DNA from: Candidatus Contendobacter odensis Run_B_J11 | GTDB lineage: Bacteria; Pseudomonadota; Gammaproteobacteria; Competibacterales; Competibacteraceae | Assembly: GCF_000531125.1 (NCBI RefSeq) | Contig: NZ_CBTK010000223.1 | Location: forward strand, 1 to 51,504 | Direction: 5' to 3' | DNA: 51,504 nt | Shown here: positions 33,669-42,830 of the stretch, in pieces | Layout: each line of letters starts with the position of its first letter | Numbering within the stretch: the stretch's first letter is position 1 | The notes under the pieces: generated by a model | What the model was told of the DNA's origin: nothing | Database searches by the model: none | What the model saw: only the letters and a program-made list of their open reading frames with translations | Translations under genes and position numbers: made by a program

Positions 33669-35564
33669 ATGCCCCTATTAAACATCGATAATATCTCTAT
33701 CGCCTTTGGCGCCGAAAAGCTGCTGGACGGCGCCAGCTTCCAACTCGATCCTGGCGAACGGGTCTGCCTGATTGGCCGCAACGGCACCGGTAAAACCACT
33801 CTGCTGCGACTGCTGACCGGCGAATCGCTGCCCGACGGCGGCGAAATCTGGCGTCAACCCAGTTTGCGCGTCGCCACGCTGGCGCAGGAACTGCCGGCGG
33901 ATACTACCGCCACCGTGTTTGAGGTGGTGGCGGGCGGACTGGAAGGGCTGGGGGCGTTGCTGGCCGAATATCACGAAGCGGCGGCGCAACTCGCGCAGGA
34001 TCACGCGGCTGAAAAAATGCAGCACATCGAGCGCCTGCAACACGAACTGGAAGCGCGCGACGGCTGGCGCTGGCAGCAGCGGGTCGAAACCGTGCTGAGC
34101 CGCCTGCAACTGCCGGCGGATACCCCGCTGGCGGAGCTGTCCGGTGGCTGGCGACGGCGAGTGTTGCTGGGGCGGGCGCTGGTGTGCGAACCGGATGTGC
34201 TGCTGCTGGACGAACCGACCAACCATCTCGATCTGGAAACCATCCAGTGGCTGGAAGAAGAGTTGCTGGCCTTTCGCGGCGGGCTGCTGTTCGTCACCCA
34301 CGACCGCGCCCTGCTCAAACGGCTGGCCACCCGGTTGCTGGAACTGGATCGCGGCCTGTTGACCTCGTGGCCGGGTGATTACGCGAACTTTCTGGAGAAA
34401 AAAGCGGCTTGGCTGGAAACTGAAGCCCGCCACAACGCCAAATTTGACAAGCGGCTGGCGCAGGAAGAGGTCTGGATTCGTCAGGGCATCCGGGCGCGGC
34501 GCACCCGCAACGAAGGTCGGGTGCGGGCGCTGCTGGCTTTGCGCGAAGAACGCCGCGAGCGCCGCGAACGGGTGGGCAAGGCCAGTTTTGAACTGGAGCA
34601 GGCCGAAACTTCCGGCAAACTGGCGATTGAGGCGAAAAAGGTTAGTTACGCCTGGCGCGATGAACCGCTGATCCGCGATTTTTCGGTGCGGATCCAGCGC
34701 GGAGATCGCATCGGCCTGATCGGCCCCAATGGCTGCGGAAAAAGCACCCTGCTTGGCCTGTTGTTGGGGCGCTTGACGCCGAACGCCGGCCAAGTGCAAA
34801 CAGGGACGAAGCTGGAAATCGCCTATTTCGATCAGTTACGCGAACAACTGGACCCCGAACAGACCGTGCTGGACAGCGTTGCCGGCGGGCGGGAAACCAT
34901 CGAGATCAACGGCCAGCGCCGCCACATCATCAGCTATCTCAGCGATTTCCTGTTCACTCCGCAGCGAGTGCGTTCGCCGATCAAGTCGCTGTCCGGCGGC
35001 GAACGCAACCGATTGATGCTGGCGCGGCTGTTCAGTCAGCCGGCCAATCTGCTGGTGCTGGACGAACCGACCAACGACCTGGATCTGGAGACGCTGGAGT
35101 TACTGGAAGAACTGCTGCTGGAATTTACCGGCACCCTGCTGCTGGTCAGCCACGACCGGGCCTTTCTGGATAACGTAGTGACCAGTTGCCTGGTGTTCGA
35201 GGGTGGCGGGCGCATCCGCGAGTATGTCGGCGGTTATAGCGACTGGTTGCGTCAGCGGCCCGCGCCGGAAGCGGCTGTCGCTGCCGCTAAACCCAAAGTG
35301 GAACCCAAACCGGCTGTTCCTCCGCTAAAATTGGCCCCGGCGGGCAAGCTCAGCTTTAACGAGCGGCGGGAACTGGAACGGTTGCCGGCCCGCATCGAGC
35401 AATTGGAACAGCGGCAGCAGGATTTACATGCGTTGACCGCCGCCCCGGCGTTCTACAAACAGGAACCGGCGGTTGTCGCTCGGCAATTGGAGGAATTGCG
35501 GGCGCTGGAAGCGGAATTGGAAACCGCCTACGGGCGCTGGGAGGAACTGGAAGGGCGGGGATAG
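33669..35564 (+). CDS. uup: ABC-F ATPase Uup
   Basis: 631 residues with two ABC domains and no membrane segment. Domain 1: GRNGTGKTT, signature LSGGWRRRV, DEPTNHLD. Domain 2: GPNGCGKST, signature LSGGERNRL, DEPTNDLD. A positively charged linker (RQGIRARRTRNEGRVRALLALREERRERR) joins them, and a C-terminal Ala/Pro/Lys hinge leads to a coiled coil (FNERRELERLPARIEQLEQRQQ) that binds branched DNA in E. coli Uup. The length agrees with Uup (635) rather than EttA. These proteins act on ribosomes and on replication or transposon-excision intermediates. The ATG at 33669 gives the usual MPLLNIDNIS start. Confidence 0.93.
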   Translation: MPLLNIDNISIAFGAEKLLDGASFQLDPGERVCLIGRNGTGKTTLLRLLTGESLPDGGEIWRQPSLRVATLAQELPADTTATVFEVVAGGLEGLGALLAEYHEAAAQLAQDHAAEKMQHIERLQHELEARDGWRWQQRVETVLSRLQLPADTPLAELSGGWRRRVLLGRALVCEPDVLLLDEPTNHLDLETIQWLEEELLAFRGGLLFVTHDRALLKRLATRLLELDRGLLTSWPGDYANFLEKKAAWLETEARHNAKFDKRLAQEEVWIRQGIRARRTRNEGRVRALLALREERRERRERVGKASFELEQAETSGKLAIEAKKVSYAWRDEPLIRDFSVRIQRGDRIGLIGPNGCGKSTLLGLLLGRLTPNAGQVQTGTKLEIAYFDQLREQLDPEQTVLDSVAGGRETIEINGQRRHIISYLSDFLFTPQRVRSPIKSLSGGERNRLMLARLFSQPANLLVLDEPTNDLDLETLELLEELLLEFTGTLLLVSHDRAFLDNVVTSCLVFEGGGRIREYVGGYSDWLRQRPAPEAAVAAAKPKVEPKPAVPPLKLAPAGKLSFNERRELERLPARIEQLEQRQQDLHALTAAPAFYKQEPAVVARQLEELRALEAELETAYGRWEELEGRG

Positions 35565-35614
35565 GTGGAATAGATGCAAGTGCGAATGCACATCTTCCAA
35601 ATCCGGTAAAAATA

Positions 35615-35790
35615 TGGTTCTTCGAGGGTTCTTGTGGAAACCGGGTCTTAGTGTCTCATCAATAAGACTTTCGGCGGATTTCTCATCAATAATAGATTGA
35701 TTTTAATCACTATTAACCCCATCACGAGCCGGCGCAGCGGGTCATCATCCGTCTTGAGAGACCTTCTCCACAAGAACCCTCGAAGAACCA
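35615..35790. mobile_element. MITE family B (ISL3-like ends)
   Basis: A 176-bp element bounded by perfect 24-bp inverted repeats, left starting TGGTTCTTCGAGGGTTCTTG at 35615 and right ending CTCGAAGAACCA at 35790. The GG-TTCTTCG ends recall the GGCTCTTCG ends of ISL3-family insertion sequences, so it is probably a non-autonomous derivative. There is no open frame in it and no clear 8-bp target duplication, so it may be old. Its right edge is 43 bases before the first usable start of the ammonium transporter gene, and it interrupts the coding frame there. Confidence 0.8.
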
Positions 35791-35833
35791 CAATAAACGA
35801 GCCTTAACCGGGCTTTTTTTCGGTTTACTGGGA

Positions 35834-37096
35834 GTGTTAGCGCCAGTAGCCGCTGGGGCGCAGGCCGCCGCAGGCCCGAATCTGGGCAACACCGCCTGGG
35901 TGCTTACCTCTACGGCGCTGGTGCTGTTTATGACCCTGCCGGGGTTGTCGCTGTTTTACGGCGGGCTGGTGCGATCCAGAAACGTGCTTTCCATTCTGAT
36001 GCAGTGTTTCGCTATTACCTGCCTGGTGTCGCTGCTGTGGTTCGCTTATGCCTACAGCCTTGCGTTCGGGGTGGGCAATGACTGGATCGGGGGACTGGAT
36101 AAGATGTTTATGGCCGGAGTGGAAGAAGATTCCTTGACCGGCGACATCCCGGAAACGGTGTTTGCCATGTTCCAGATGACCTTCGCCATCATCACTCCGG
36201 CGTTGGTGGTGGGCGCGTTCGCGGAACGGATGAAATTCTCCGCCATGCTGCTGTTCAGCGCGCTGTGGCTAACGCTGGTGTATGCACCGGTGACTCATTG
36301 GGTGTGGGGCGGGGGCTGGCTGGGCCAGATGGGAGTGCTGGACTTCGCCGGCGGAATTGTGGTGCATATCACCGCCGGGGTGGCCGCGCTGGTTTCGGCT
36401 CTGGTGCTGGGTCGGCGCCACGGCTTTCCAACCACGGCGATGCCGCCCCATAACATGACCATGGTGGTGACCGGGGCCGGCATGTTGTGGGTGGGCTGGT
36501 TCGGCTTCAACGCCGGTAGCGCACTGGCGGCCAACGGTAACGCCGGGATGGCGATGCTGGCGACGCACTTGTCCGCCGCCGCCGGCGCGCTGGCGTGGAT
36601 GACCGCAGAATGGCTGAAGTACCGCAAACCGAGTGTCCTCGGCATCGTCACCGGGATGGTGGCCGGCTTGGGCACTATTACTCCGGCTTCGGGCTATGTG
36701 GGGCCAGCCGGCGCGGTGGTGATCGGCACGGTGGCGGGATTGGTCTGCTTTAGCGCCACCCAGTTCGTCAAGCGGGTGCTGAAGGTGGATGATTCGCTGG
36801 ACGTATTTCCGGTGCATGGGGTGGGCGGAATGCTCGGAACCCTGGCAGTGGGCGTGTTTGCCTCCACCGAACTGGGCCTGTTCAAAGGCCAGGGTTTTGC
36901 CCAGGGGATCACCAGCATGGGGCAGCAGCTTGGCGTGCAGTTGGTGGGCGTGGTCACGACCGTTGCTTACACGGCAGTAGTGACCTTCATCGTACTCAAG
37001 CTGGTGGATCGGCTGATCGGTCTACGGGTGGGCCGGGAAGACGAGATCGGCGGCCTGGACATCGCGTTGCACGAGGAACGGGGCTACGACCTGTAG
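35834..37096 (+). CDS. amtB: ammonium transporter (Amt), signal peptide and start disrupted
   Basis: From the GTG at 35834 the protein has 420 residues, with 11 transmembrane helices and Amt hallmarks: LFYGGLVRSRNVLS, pore histidines in VVHITAGVAAL and FPVHGVGGMLG, and a C-terminal GLDIALHEERGYDL used for GlnK binding. However the frame is open upstream of the GTG and reads NKRALTGLFFGLLGVLAPVAAGAQA, a natural signal peptide of which only the last few residues lie after the GTG. No ATG, GTG or TTG occurs between there and the stop at 35714, because MITE family B begins at once. The gene has thus lost its original start and promoter region. No glnK adjoins it. Expression is doubtful. Confidence 0.88.
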   Translation: MLAPVAAGAQAAAGPNLGNTAWVLTSTALVLFMTLPGLSLFYGGLVRSRNVLSILMQCFAITCLVSLLWFAYAYSLAFGVGNDWIGGLDKMFMAGVEEDSLTGDIPETVFAMFQMTFAIITPALVVGAFAERMKFSAMLLFSALWLTLVYAPVTHWVWGGGWLGQMGVLDFAGGIVVHITAGVAALVSALVLGRRHGFPTTAMPPHNMTMVVTGAGMLWVGWFGFNAGSALAANGNAGMAMLATHLSAAAGALAWMTAEWLKYRKPSVLGIVTGMVAGLGTITPASGYVGPAGAVVIGTVAGLVCFSATQFVKRVLKVDDSLDVFPVHGVGGMLGTLAVGVFASTELGLFKGQGFAQGITSMGQQLGVQLVGVVTTVAYTAVVTFIVLKLVDRLIGLRVGREDEIGGLDIALHEERGYDL

Positions 37097-37109
37097 TGGA
37101 TAGAATCCG

Positions 37110-37130
37110 CCCTCTCCCGTTGGGAGAGGG
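37110..37130. terminator. bidirectional terminator
   Basis: CCCTCTCCC-GTT-GGGAGAGGG, a perfect 9-bp G+C-rich stem 14 bases after the amtB stop. It lies between two convergent genes. A TTTTT run follows 13 bases after the stem on the plus strand, so it is an imperfect Rho-independent terminator; the sequence is also the common CCCTCTCCC palindromic repeat. Confidence 0.55.
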
Positions 37131-37147
37131 AATAAAGGCTTGGTTTT

Positions 37148-38308
37148 TCAAGCTGCTACGCATCGTTCCAGAATCGTTCGGCTGGTCACCAGAGTAACAT
37201 CCTGATGCTCGCCTAATGCGGTCAAGCCGTGCCGTTCCAGTTGTTGCAGGACGACGGCGACAGCTTCCGGCCCGATGCCATAACCGCGCAAGTAGGTTTT
37301 TACTCCCATGTACTCGAAAAACTCGCGGGTTTTGGCGATAGCTGCGTCAATCCGCTCGTCCTCGCCGCCGCTGGTCAGGTTCCAAACCCGGGCCGCATAT
37401 TGCAGCAACTTCGCCCGCTTCTGGTTGCGCTGCACCGCCATCGTATTCGGCAACACTATCGCCAGCGTCTGCGCGTGATCCAGCCCGTAGCGGGCGGTGA
37501 TCTCATGGCCGATCATATGGGTCGCCCAATCGCTGGGCACTCCCGCGCCGATCAACCCGTTCAACGCCAGGGTCGCGCACCACATTACATTGGCCCGCAC
37601 CTCATAATTATCCGGCGTCGCCAGCGCCTTGGGGCCTTCCTCGATCAGCGTCAGCAACAAGCCCTCGGCAAAGCGATCCTGCACCGGCGCATTGACTGGA
37701 TAGGTCAGGTATTGCTCCATGATGTGAGTGAAGGCGTCTACCACGCCATTCCCGATCTGGCGCGGCGGCAGGGTCAGAGTGGTGCTGGGATCCAGCACCG
37801 AGAAGCGCGGAAACACCAGTGGATGACCGAACGCCAGCTTATCCTGGCTGGCGCGGCGGGTGACGACGGCGAAGCTGTTCATTTCCGAACCAGTGGCAGG
37901 CAGGGTCAGCACGGTCCCGAACGGCAGCGCCCGCACGATAGGCGCATGTTGGGCGAGAATATCCCACGGTTCACCCTCGAACAACGCCGCAACGGCGATG
38001 AATTTGGTGCCGTCAATGACCGAGCCGCCGCCGACCGCCAGCAGAAAATCAATCCGTTGTTCTTTCACCACTCGCACCGCTTCCATCAGCGTTTCGTAAG
38101 TGGGATTCGGTTCGATGCCGGCGAACTCAAATACCGTATATCCAGCCAGTGCCGCCATGACCTCCGCGTAAACGCCGTTTTGCTTGATGCTGCCGCCGCC
38201 GTAAGTGATCAGCACTCGCTGATTCAGAGGGATTTCCTGGGTGATGCTGGCGATCTGGCCTTTGCCAAACAGGATTTTGGTGGGGTTGTAAAAGGTAAAA
38301 TTTTGCAT
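37148..38308 (-). CDS. iron-dependent alcohol dehydrogenase (YqhD/BdhA-like)
   Basis: 386 residues from the ATG at 38308. MQNFTFYNPTKILFGKGQI is the family's N-terminus; the NAD(P)-binding loop appears as YGGGSIKQNGVY and VGGGSVIDGTKF, and metal ligands are expected in FTHIMEQYLTYP, HMIGHEITARYGLDHAQTLAI. The GGGS-I-K and ATGSEMNSFAVVTR blocks place it with YqhD and butanol dehydrogenases, NADPH-dependent aldehyde reductases, rather than glycerol dehydrogenase. The preceding zinc-free oxidoreductase gene ends 25 bases before it, so the two probably form an aldehyde/quinone detoxification operon. Confidence 0.9.
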   Translation of the reverse strand: MQNFTFYNPTKILFGKGQIASITQEIPLNQRVLITYGGGSIKQNGVYAEVMAALAGYTVFEFAGIEPNPTYETLMEAVRVVKEQRIDFLLAVGGGSVIDGTKFIAVAALFEGEPWDILAQHAPIVRALPFGTVLTLPATGSEMNSFAVVTRRASQDKLAFGHPLVFPRFSVLDPSTTLTLPPRQIGNGVVDAFTHIMEQYLTYPVNAPVQDRFAEGLLLTLIEEGPKALATPDNYEVRANVMWCATLALNGLIGAGVPSDWATHMIGHEITARYGLDHAQTLAIVLPNTMAVQRNQKRAKLLQYAARVWNLTSGGEDERIDAAIAKTREFFEYMGVKTYLRGYGIGPEAVAVVLQQLERHGLTALGEHQDVTLVTSRTILERCVAA

Positions 38309-38333
38309 GGGTGTGAACTCCAGTGATGAAGGG

Positions 38334-39275
38334 TTAATCAGCGACGTGAAGCACAATCTTGCCACGGGCATGGCCGCCCTGGCTGATGACCTGAGCCTGC
38401 CGGGCATCGCTCAACGGCAACACGGTATGAATGATCGGTTTCATCCGGCCCGCGTCGATTAACCGGGCGATAGCGGTCAGTTGCTGGCCGCTGGGCTGGA
38501 CGAAGACAAAGGCGCTACGCACGCCATGCTTAGCCGCAGTTTCCTCCGGTGGCGGGTTGATGACTGAAACCAGAATGCCGCCCGGCTTCAAGACCTGCCA
38601 GGACCGGTCTTGGGTATCGCCGCCCACCGTGTCGAACACCACATCCACCTCCTTAACGATCTCCTCGAACCGGGTTCTGGTGTAATCCACAAACTGATCG
38701 ACGCCCAGTTCCGCCACAATGCCGACATTGACCGCTGAGGCCGTCGCGATCACCTGTGCGCCTTTGGCCTTGGCCAGTTGCACCGCGAAACTGCCCACTC
38801 CGCCCGCAGCGGCGTGAATCAGCACCCGCTGGCCGACTTGTAACTGGGCGGCATCCACCAAGGCTTGCCAGGCCGTCAGCGCCGCCAACGGCACGGCGGC
38901 GGCATGATCGTGATCCAGCTTGGCCGGCTTGTGGGCGGCCTCGCTGGCTTTAACCGCGATGTATTCGGCGTAACTGCCATCGCGTTCGATGTCGGGCCGC
39001 GCGTACACCGCGTCGCCGATCTTGAACCCGGTCGCTTCGGGACCCATTTTGACCACTTCGCCGGATACGTCCCAGCCGAGAATCAGCGGCAACTGATGGT
39101 TCAGAAAACCTTGCAAATGGCCTTCGCGAATCTTCCAGTCCACCGGATTGACCGCCGCCGCCCGCACCCGGATCAGCAGATCGTCGGGATTCAGCGCCGG
39201 ACGGGGGATGGTTTCATAGTGCAGCAATTCGGGGCCGCCATAAGCGTGAATGCGAACGGCTTTCATGGTCGTCAT
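38334..39275 (-). CDS. NADPH-dependent quinone oxidoreductase-like MDR enzyme
   Basis: 313 residues of the zinc-free medium-chain dehydrogenase/reductase family. MKAVRIHAYGGPELLHYETIPRP starts the GroES-like domain, LGWDVSGEVVKMGPEATGFKIGDAVYA carries the typical turn, and the Rossmann part has VLIHAAAGGVGSFAVQLAKAKGAQVIATAS. No structural or catalytic zinc cysteines are present. It probably reduces quinones or enals with NADPH. The C-terminal strand ends IVLHVAD as usual. It heads a two-gene operon with the iron-dependent alcohol dehydrogenase; about 140 bases of promoter space precede it. Confidence 0.88.
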   Translation of the reverse strand: MTTMKAVRIHAYGGPELLHYETIPRPALNPDDLLIRVRAAAVNPVDWKIREGHLQGFLNHQLPLILGWDVSGEVVKMGPEATGFKIGDAVYARPDIERDGSYAEYIAVKASEAAHKPAKLDHDHAAAVPLAALTAWQALVDAAQLQVGQRVLIHAAAGGVGSFAVQLAKAKGAQVIATASAVNVGIVAELGVDQFVDYTRTRFEEIVKEVDVVFDTVGGDTQDRSWQVLKPGGILVSVINPPPEETAAKHGVRSAFVFVQPSGQQLTAIARLIDAGRMKPIIHTVLPLSDARQAQVISQGGHARGKIVLHVAD

Positions 39276-39418
39276 GAGCAGAGTTTCTCCAGAGATAAAA
39301 ATTCAGTGAAGCGTATCGTGCGCTTAGAGCAGGCGACGCGGGCGCGGTTCAGGATCAGGCGCGGTAGGATAGGCTTTCGCGACCTGTCCCCTGATGATGA
39401 CCGCCCGGAGAATCCGCC

Positions 39419-40564
39419 ATGCCTACGTCCACCACCCGAATTGTTTTGCCCTCAGCCGCGCCCGGCACTGAGCGAACACTGCGGGTTCATCGTTACGGCG
39501 CGCCCGGCGCACGCCCTAAAGCGTATGTTCAAGCCGCCCTTCATGCCGATGAAATTCCAGGGTTGCTGGTCGCGCAACATCTGCTGCGCGGGCTGGAACA
39601 GGCCCAGGCGGAAGGCCGGATTCGGGGCGAGGTGGTGGTGGTCCCGGTCGCGAATCCGGTGGGTTTAAGCCAACATCTCAATGGGCGGTTGCTGGGACGC
39701 TTCGACTGCGAGGGCACGGGTAATTTCAATCGCGGCTTTCCCGATCTGACGACAGCGACGCAGGAGCGGTTGCAGGGCCGAATGAGCGCCGATCCGGCGG
39801 TGAACGTGGCGCTCATTCGGCAAACGTTGCGATCCGTATTGGCGGAGCAGCCGGCGGCGCGGGAGACGGAAGCCCTTAAACGAGCGTTGCTGAGCCAGGC
39901 TATTGATGCAGACTTTGTATTCGACCTGCATTGCGACGGCGAAGCGCTGCTCCATCTGTACGCTTCGCAGTGGCAGCGGGAGGAGGCCGTTGCACTGGGC
40001 GCGGAACTGGGCGCGGCGGCAGTGCTGCTGGAGCAGGAAGCAGGTGGCAATCCCTTCGATGAAGCCTGCGCCGGCCCTTGGTGGAAACTGCGAGAGGCGC
40101 TGGCAACGGAAGGACCGGCGCCGCTGGCCTGTTTCGCGACCACGGTGGAACTGCGCGGTCAGGCTGATGTGACGGATGAGGACGCGGCGACCGATGCGGC
40201 GGCGCTGCTGCGCTTTTTACAGCGGCGCGGCGTGATCAACGGCGAACCGGGGCCGTTGCCGGAGTTGCGCTGCGAACCGACCCCGCTCAACGGGGTGGAT
40301 GTGCTGACCGCGCCCGCCGCCGGCGTGCTGGTCTACCGCAAGCGATTGGGCGACGCGGTGGCCGCCGGCGAAGTGGTGGCGGAATTGGTCGATCCGCTCG
40401 GCGAACCGCTGGGCATGGCCCGGACGCCGATCCGCAGCAACACCCAGGGTCTGCTGTTGGCCCGCATGACCGAGCGGCTGGCCCGACCGGGGCAAAAATT
40501 CTGCAAGGTGGCCGGGCGGGAACCGCTGAACTATCGCCAGGCGGGCCAGTTGCTGGAAGATTGA
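39419..40564 (+). CDS. succinylglutamate desuccinylase/aspartoacylase-family protein
   Basis: 381 residues of the zinc carboxypeptidase (M14-like) acylase group. Zinc ligands: HADEIPGLLVAQHLL (H-x2-E) and FDLHCDGEALLHLYAS (third His); VPVANPVGLSQHLNGRLLGRFDCEGTGNFNRGFPDL is the substrate-binding loop. The C-terminal half has a beta-sandwich (LTAPAAGVLVYRKRLGDAVAAGEVVAELVDP), resembling a biotinyl/lipoyl-like fold, as in AstE/AspA relatives. It should hydrolyse an N-acyl amino acid or related amide; the exact substrate is unknown. It stands alone on the plus strand, convergent with the bestrophin-like gene. Confidence 0.83.
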   Translation: MPTSTTRIVLPSAAPGTERTLRVHRYGAPGARPKAYVQAALHADEIPGLLVAQHLLRGLEQAQAEGRIRGEVVVVPVANPVGLSQHLNGRLLGRFDCEGTGNFNRGFPDLTTATQERLQGRMSADPAVNVALIRQTLRSVLAEQPAARETEALKRALLSQAIDADFVFDLHCDGEALLHLYASQWQREEAVALGAELGAAAVLLEQEAGGNPFDEACAGPWWKLREALATEGPAPLACFATTVELRGQADVTDEDAATDAAALLRFLQRRGVINGEPGPLPELRCEPTPLNGVDVLTAPAAGVLVYRKRLGDAVAAGEVVAELVDPLGEPLGMARTPIRSNTQGLLLARMTERLARPGQKFCKVAGREPLNYRQAGQLLED

Positions 40565-40584
40565 GTTCGGAGGCATCAACCGGC

Positions 40585-41364
40585 CTACTTCATGCCCGCC
40601 CGGACCTCCATGATGACCTGATCGAAGGCGTCAACCCGGATCAGGCCGATGCGCGGGTATTCAAGATCGAGGATGACATAGATCGCAAACGCCATGATGA
40701 GCGCGAACCCGCCCATGTGGATCCAGTTGCGCGACTTGCCGCCGGCCATGCCATAACCGGCCAGCAGTGAACTGGCCAGCGCCAGCACGAAGAGCATGGC
40801 GAAAATGATCTTCGGCGGATGCATCTGGGTCGCCATGGTTCGCGTCGTGGTGATGTCAAACATCTGGTTCAGCGCAGGCAGCAGCAGCATCGTGGCGGCG
40901 GGTTGCGCCCCCTCCAGTCGGCCAGCGGCAATCGCCTGGTTCCAGATTTCATTCTGTAATTGCGCGGCCTTGGCGAGTTCTACCTTGGCGGCTTCAACAT
41001 CCGGCAGTTTCCGATACGCTTCCAGCCGCGCATCCACATAACGGCGAACACTCTCCCGCAACTCCGGTTGCGCGCTGGCGGGCAGCAGGTTGATCCGCAG
41101 ATAGGCGGTGCCGATATCGTTAGCTTCCTCGACGATCAAATTCCGCCGCGTGTCGAAGCGCGAAGCGGCGCCCGAAAAGGTGAAAGCAATCAGCAGGCCC
41201 AGCAGGGCAAAAACGGCCCCATCCACCGCGCCGGTTCCCGCCGTCGCGCCATCGGGATCTTGCGCCCGCCGCCGAATGCCGATACGCCGGCCAAGGTCCA
41301 GAAGCAACAACATACCGAGAAACAAACCAAGAGTGATTAAGAAAGCAAAGATTGCGTAGTCCAT
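40585..41364 (-). CDS. bestrophin-like (DUF4239-type) membrane protein
   Basis: 259 residues. Helix at about 4-25 (FAFLITLGLFLGMLLLLDL), a second at 48-65 (VDGAVFALLGLLIAFTFSGA), a long helical soluble middle with RFDTRRNLIVEEANDIGTAYLRINLLP, then two more helices near 188-210 and 216-236. The GALLGLLIAFTFSGA...RRNLIVEEANAIGTAYLR block is the recognised core of the DUF4239 family, compared to bestrophin anion channels. No enzyme motif. It stands alone and is convergent with the acylase gene. Transport role is inferred. Confidence 0.8.
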   Translation of the reverse strand: MDYAIFAFLITLGLFLGMLLLLDLGRRIGIRRRAQDPDGATAGTGAVDGAVFALLGLLIAFTFSGAASRFDTRRNLIVEEANDIGTAYLRINLLPASAQPELRESVRRYVDARLEAYRKLPDVEAAKVELAKAAQLQNEIWNQAIAAGRLEGAQPAATMLLLPALNQMFDITTTRTMATQMHPPKIIFAMLFVLALASSLLAGYGMAGGKSRNWIHMGGFALIMAFAIYVILDLEYPRIGLIRVDAFDQVIMEVRAGMK

Positions 41365-41409
41365 AAAGATTTCCTGCTGGGTTGGTCAAGGGTTGAGGTA
41401 TGACGATCC

Positions 41410-42723
41410 TTACAGATTCTTAATAAACACCTTGGAACGGCGCTGCCAGTTGTACAGAGCCTGCTTTTGCACCGGCAGGTCGGCGACCTCGGCCGGTTCA
41501 AAGCCGCGCTCGCGAAACCAGTGCGCAGTGCGGGTCGTCAGCACAAACAGCCGCTGTAGATGCTGTTCCCCGGCCTGGCGTTCGATAAAGCGCAGCAGGG
41601 TGTCAGCGCGGCCACTATTGCGATAGGCGGGATGCACCGCGACGCAGGCCAACTCACCCAGTCGTTCTTCAGCAAAGGGGTAAAGCGCGGCGCAGCCGAT
41701 AATCGCGCCATCACGTTCGAGCAGGCTGAACCGTTCGATTTCCATCTCCAGCCGTTCCCGCGAGCGCCATACCAAAGTGCCATCGCTTTCCAGCGGTCGG
41801 ATCAGCTCCAGAATGCCGCCGACATCATCAATGGTTGCCGACCGCACCCCTTCGTAAATATCGGCGGTGATCAGAGTTCCTACACCATCGCGGGTGAACA
41901 GTTCCAGCAACAGCGCGCCATCTACCCGCCGACACAGTCGGTGAACCCGGCGCACCCCGCTCTGGCAGGCGCGCAGCGCCAGACGCAGATGGTGCGCAGC
42001 TTCTTCGGACAGGGCGGGAGGTTCGGCCAGCAGCCGTTCGGCCTCGCTGGGGCTGAGTTCGCGGATCGGTCGGTCGGTCGTCGGGTCACGCAATTCCGGG
42101 CCTTCACTCAGGACCAGCAGTTTGTCAGCGCCCAAAGCTATGGCGGTGGCGGTGGCGACATCCTCGGCGCTGAGATTAAAAATTTCTCCGGTCGGCGAAT
42201 AGCCCAGCGGCGACAGCAGCACGATGGCGTCCTGTTCCAGCCATAGACGGATGGCCTGGGCATCCACCTTGCGCACTTCGCCGGTAAAGCCGTAATCCAC
42301 CCCGTCGCGCACCCCCAGCGGGCGGGCGGTCACCACATTGCCGGACACCACCCGGAGGCGGGCGCCGTGCATCGGCGAGTTGGCGACGCCCATCGACAGC
42401 CGCGCCTCAATGCGGATGCGCACCCGACCCACCGCCTGCTTGACATAGCGCAGGTCGGTGGCGTCGGTCAGCCGCAGACCGTTGACGTAGCGCAGTTGGC
42501 GGCCAGCCTGGTGCAGACACTCCTCGACTTGGGGCCGGGCGCCGTGGACCAGCGCCAGCCGGATGCCGAGGCTGTGCAACAGGGCGAAATCGTGAATTAG
42601 ACTGGAAAAGTGATCGGCTTCAACCGCTGCGCCGCCGAACAACACCACGAAGGTTTTGCCGCGATGGGCGTTGATGTAGGGGCCGGCTTGGCGGAACCAC
42701 TGCACAAAATGATCGGAATCCAC
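41410..42723 (-). CDS. argA: amino-acid N-acetyltransferase (N-acetylglutamate synthase)
   Basis: 437 residues from the GTG at 42723, the only suitable start near the conserved FVQWFRQAGPYINAHRGKTFVVLFGG. The N-terminal amino-acid-kinase-like domain (VVLFGGAAVEADHF, LALVHGARPQVEE) is the arginine-sensing part; the C-terminal GNAT domain shows LACVAVHPAYRNSGRADTLLRFIERQA with the acetyl-CoA-binding RxSGRA loop. It makes N-acetylglutamate, the first step of arginine synthesis, and is usually feedback-inhibited by arginine. No other arg genes adjoin. Divergent from the phosphohexomutase gene across about 105 bases. Confidence 0.95.
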   Translation of the reverse strand: MDSDHFVQWFRQAGPYINAHRGKTFVVLFGGAAVEADHFSSLIHDFALLHSLGIRLALVHGARPQVEECLHQAGRQLRYVNGLRLTDATDLRYVKQAVGRVRIRIEARLSMGVANSPMHGARLRVVSGNVVTARPLGVRDGVDYGFTGEVRKVDAQAIRLWLEQDAIVLLSPLGYSPTGEIFNLSAEDVATATAIALGADKLLVLSEGPELRDPTTDRPIRELSPSEAERLLAEPPALSEEAAHHLRLALRACQSGVRRVHRLCRRVDGALLLELFTRDGVGTLITADIYEGVRSATIDDVGGILELIRPLESDGTLVWRSRERLEMEIERFSLLERDGAIIGCAALYPFAEERLGELACVAVHPAYRNSGRADTLLRFIERQAGEQHLQRLFVLTTRTAHWFRERGFEPAEVADLPVQKQALYNWQRRSKVFIKNL

Positions 42724-42830
42724 AAAGGTTGTTCCATTGATGATGATAGGTCATCGCATTATATTCACCCGCTATTTGGGCAGCTCTAGGGAAAAGGCGG
42801 CATCATGAAAGTATTCAACGGGAGGAAACC

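Noticed and set aside
33678-34799. Long minus-strand frame inside uup
   Set aside because: Gln/Arg-rich shadow of the ABC-F gene with no domain features.
35801-35820. Rho-independent terminator (AGCC...GGCT followed by seven T)
   Set aside because: The stem has only four to five pairs and the same bases encode the hydrophobic core of the amtB signal peptide.
37229-38326. Long plus-strand frame opposite the iron-dependent alcohol dehydrogenase
   Set aside because: Antisense shadow of a conserved enzyme gene; no recognisable motifs.
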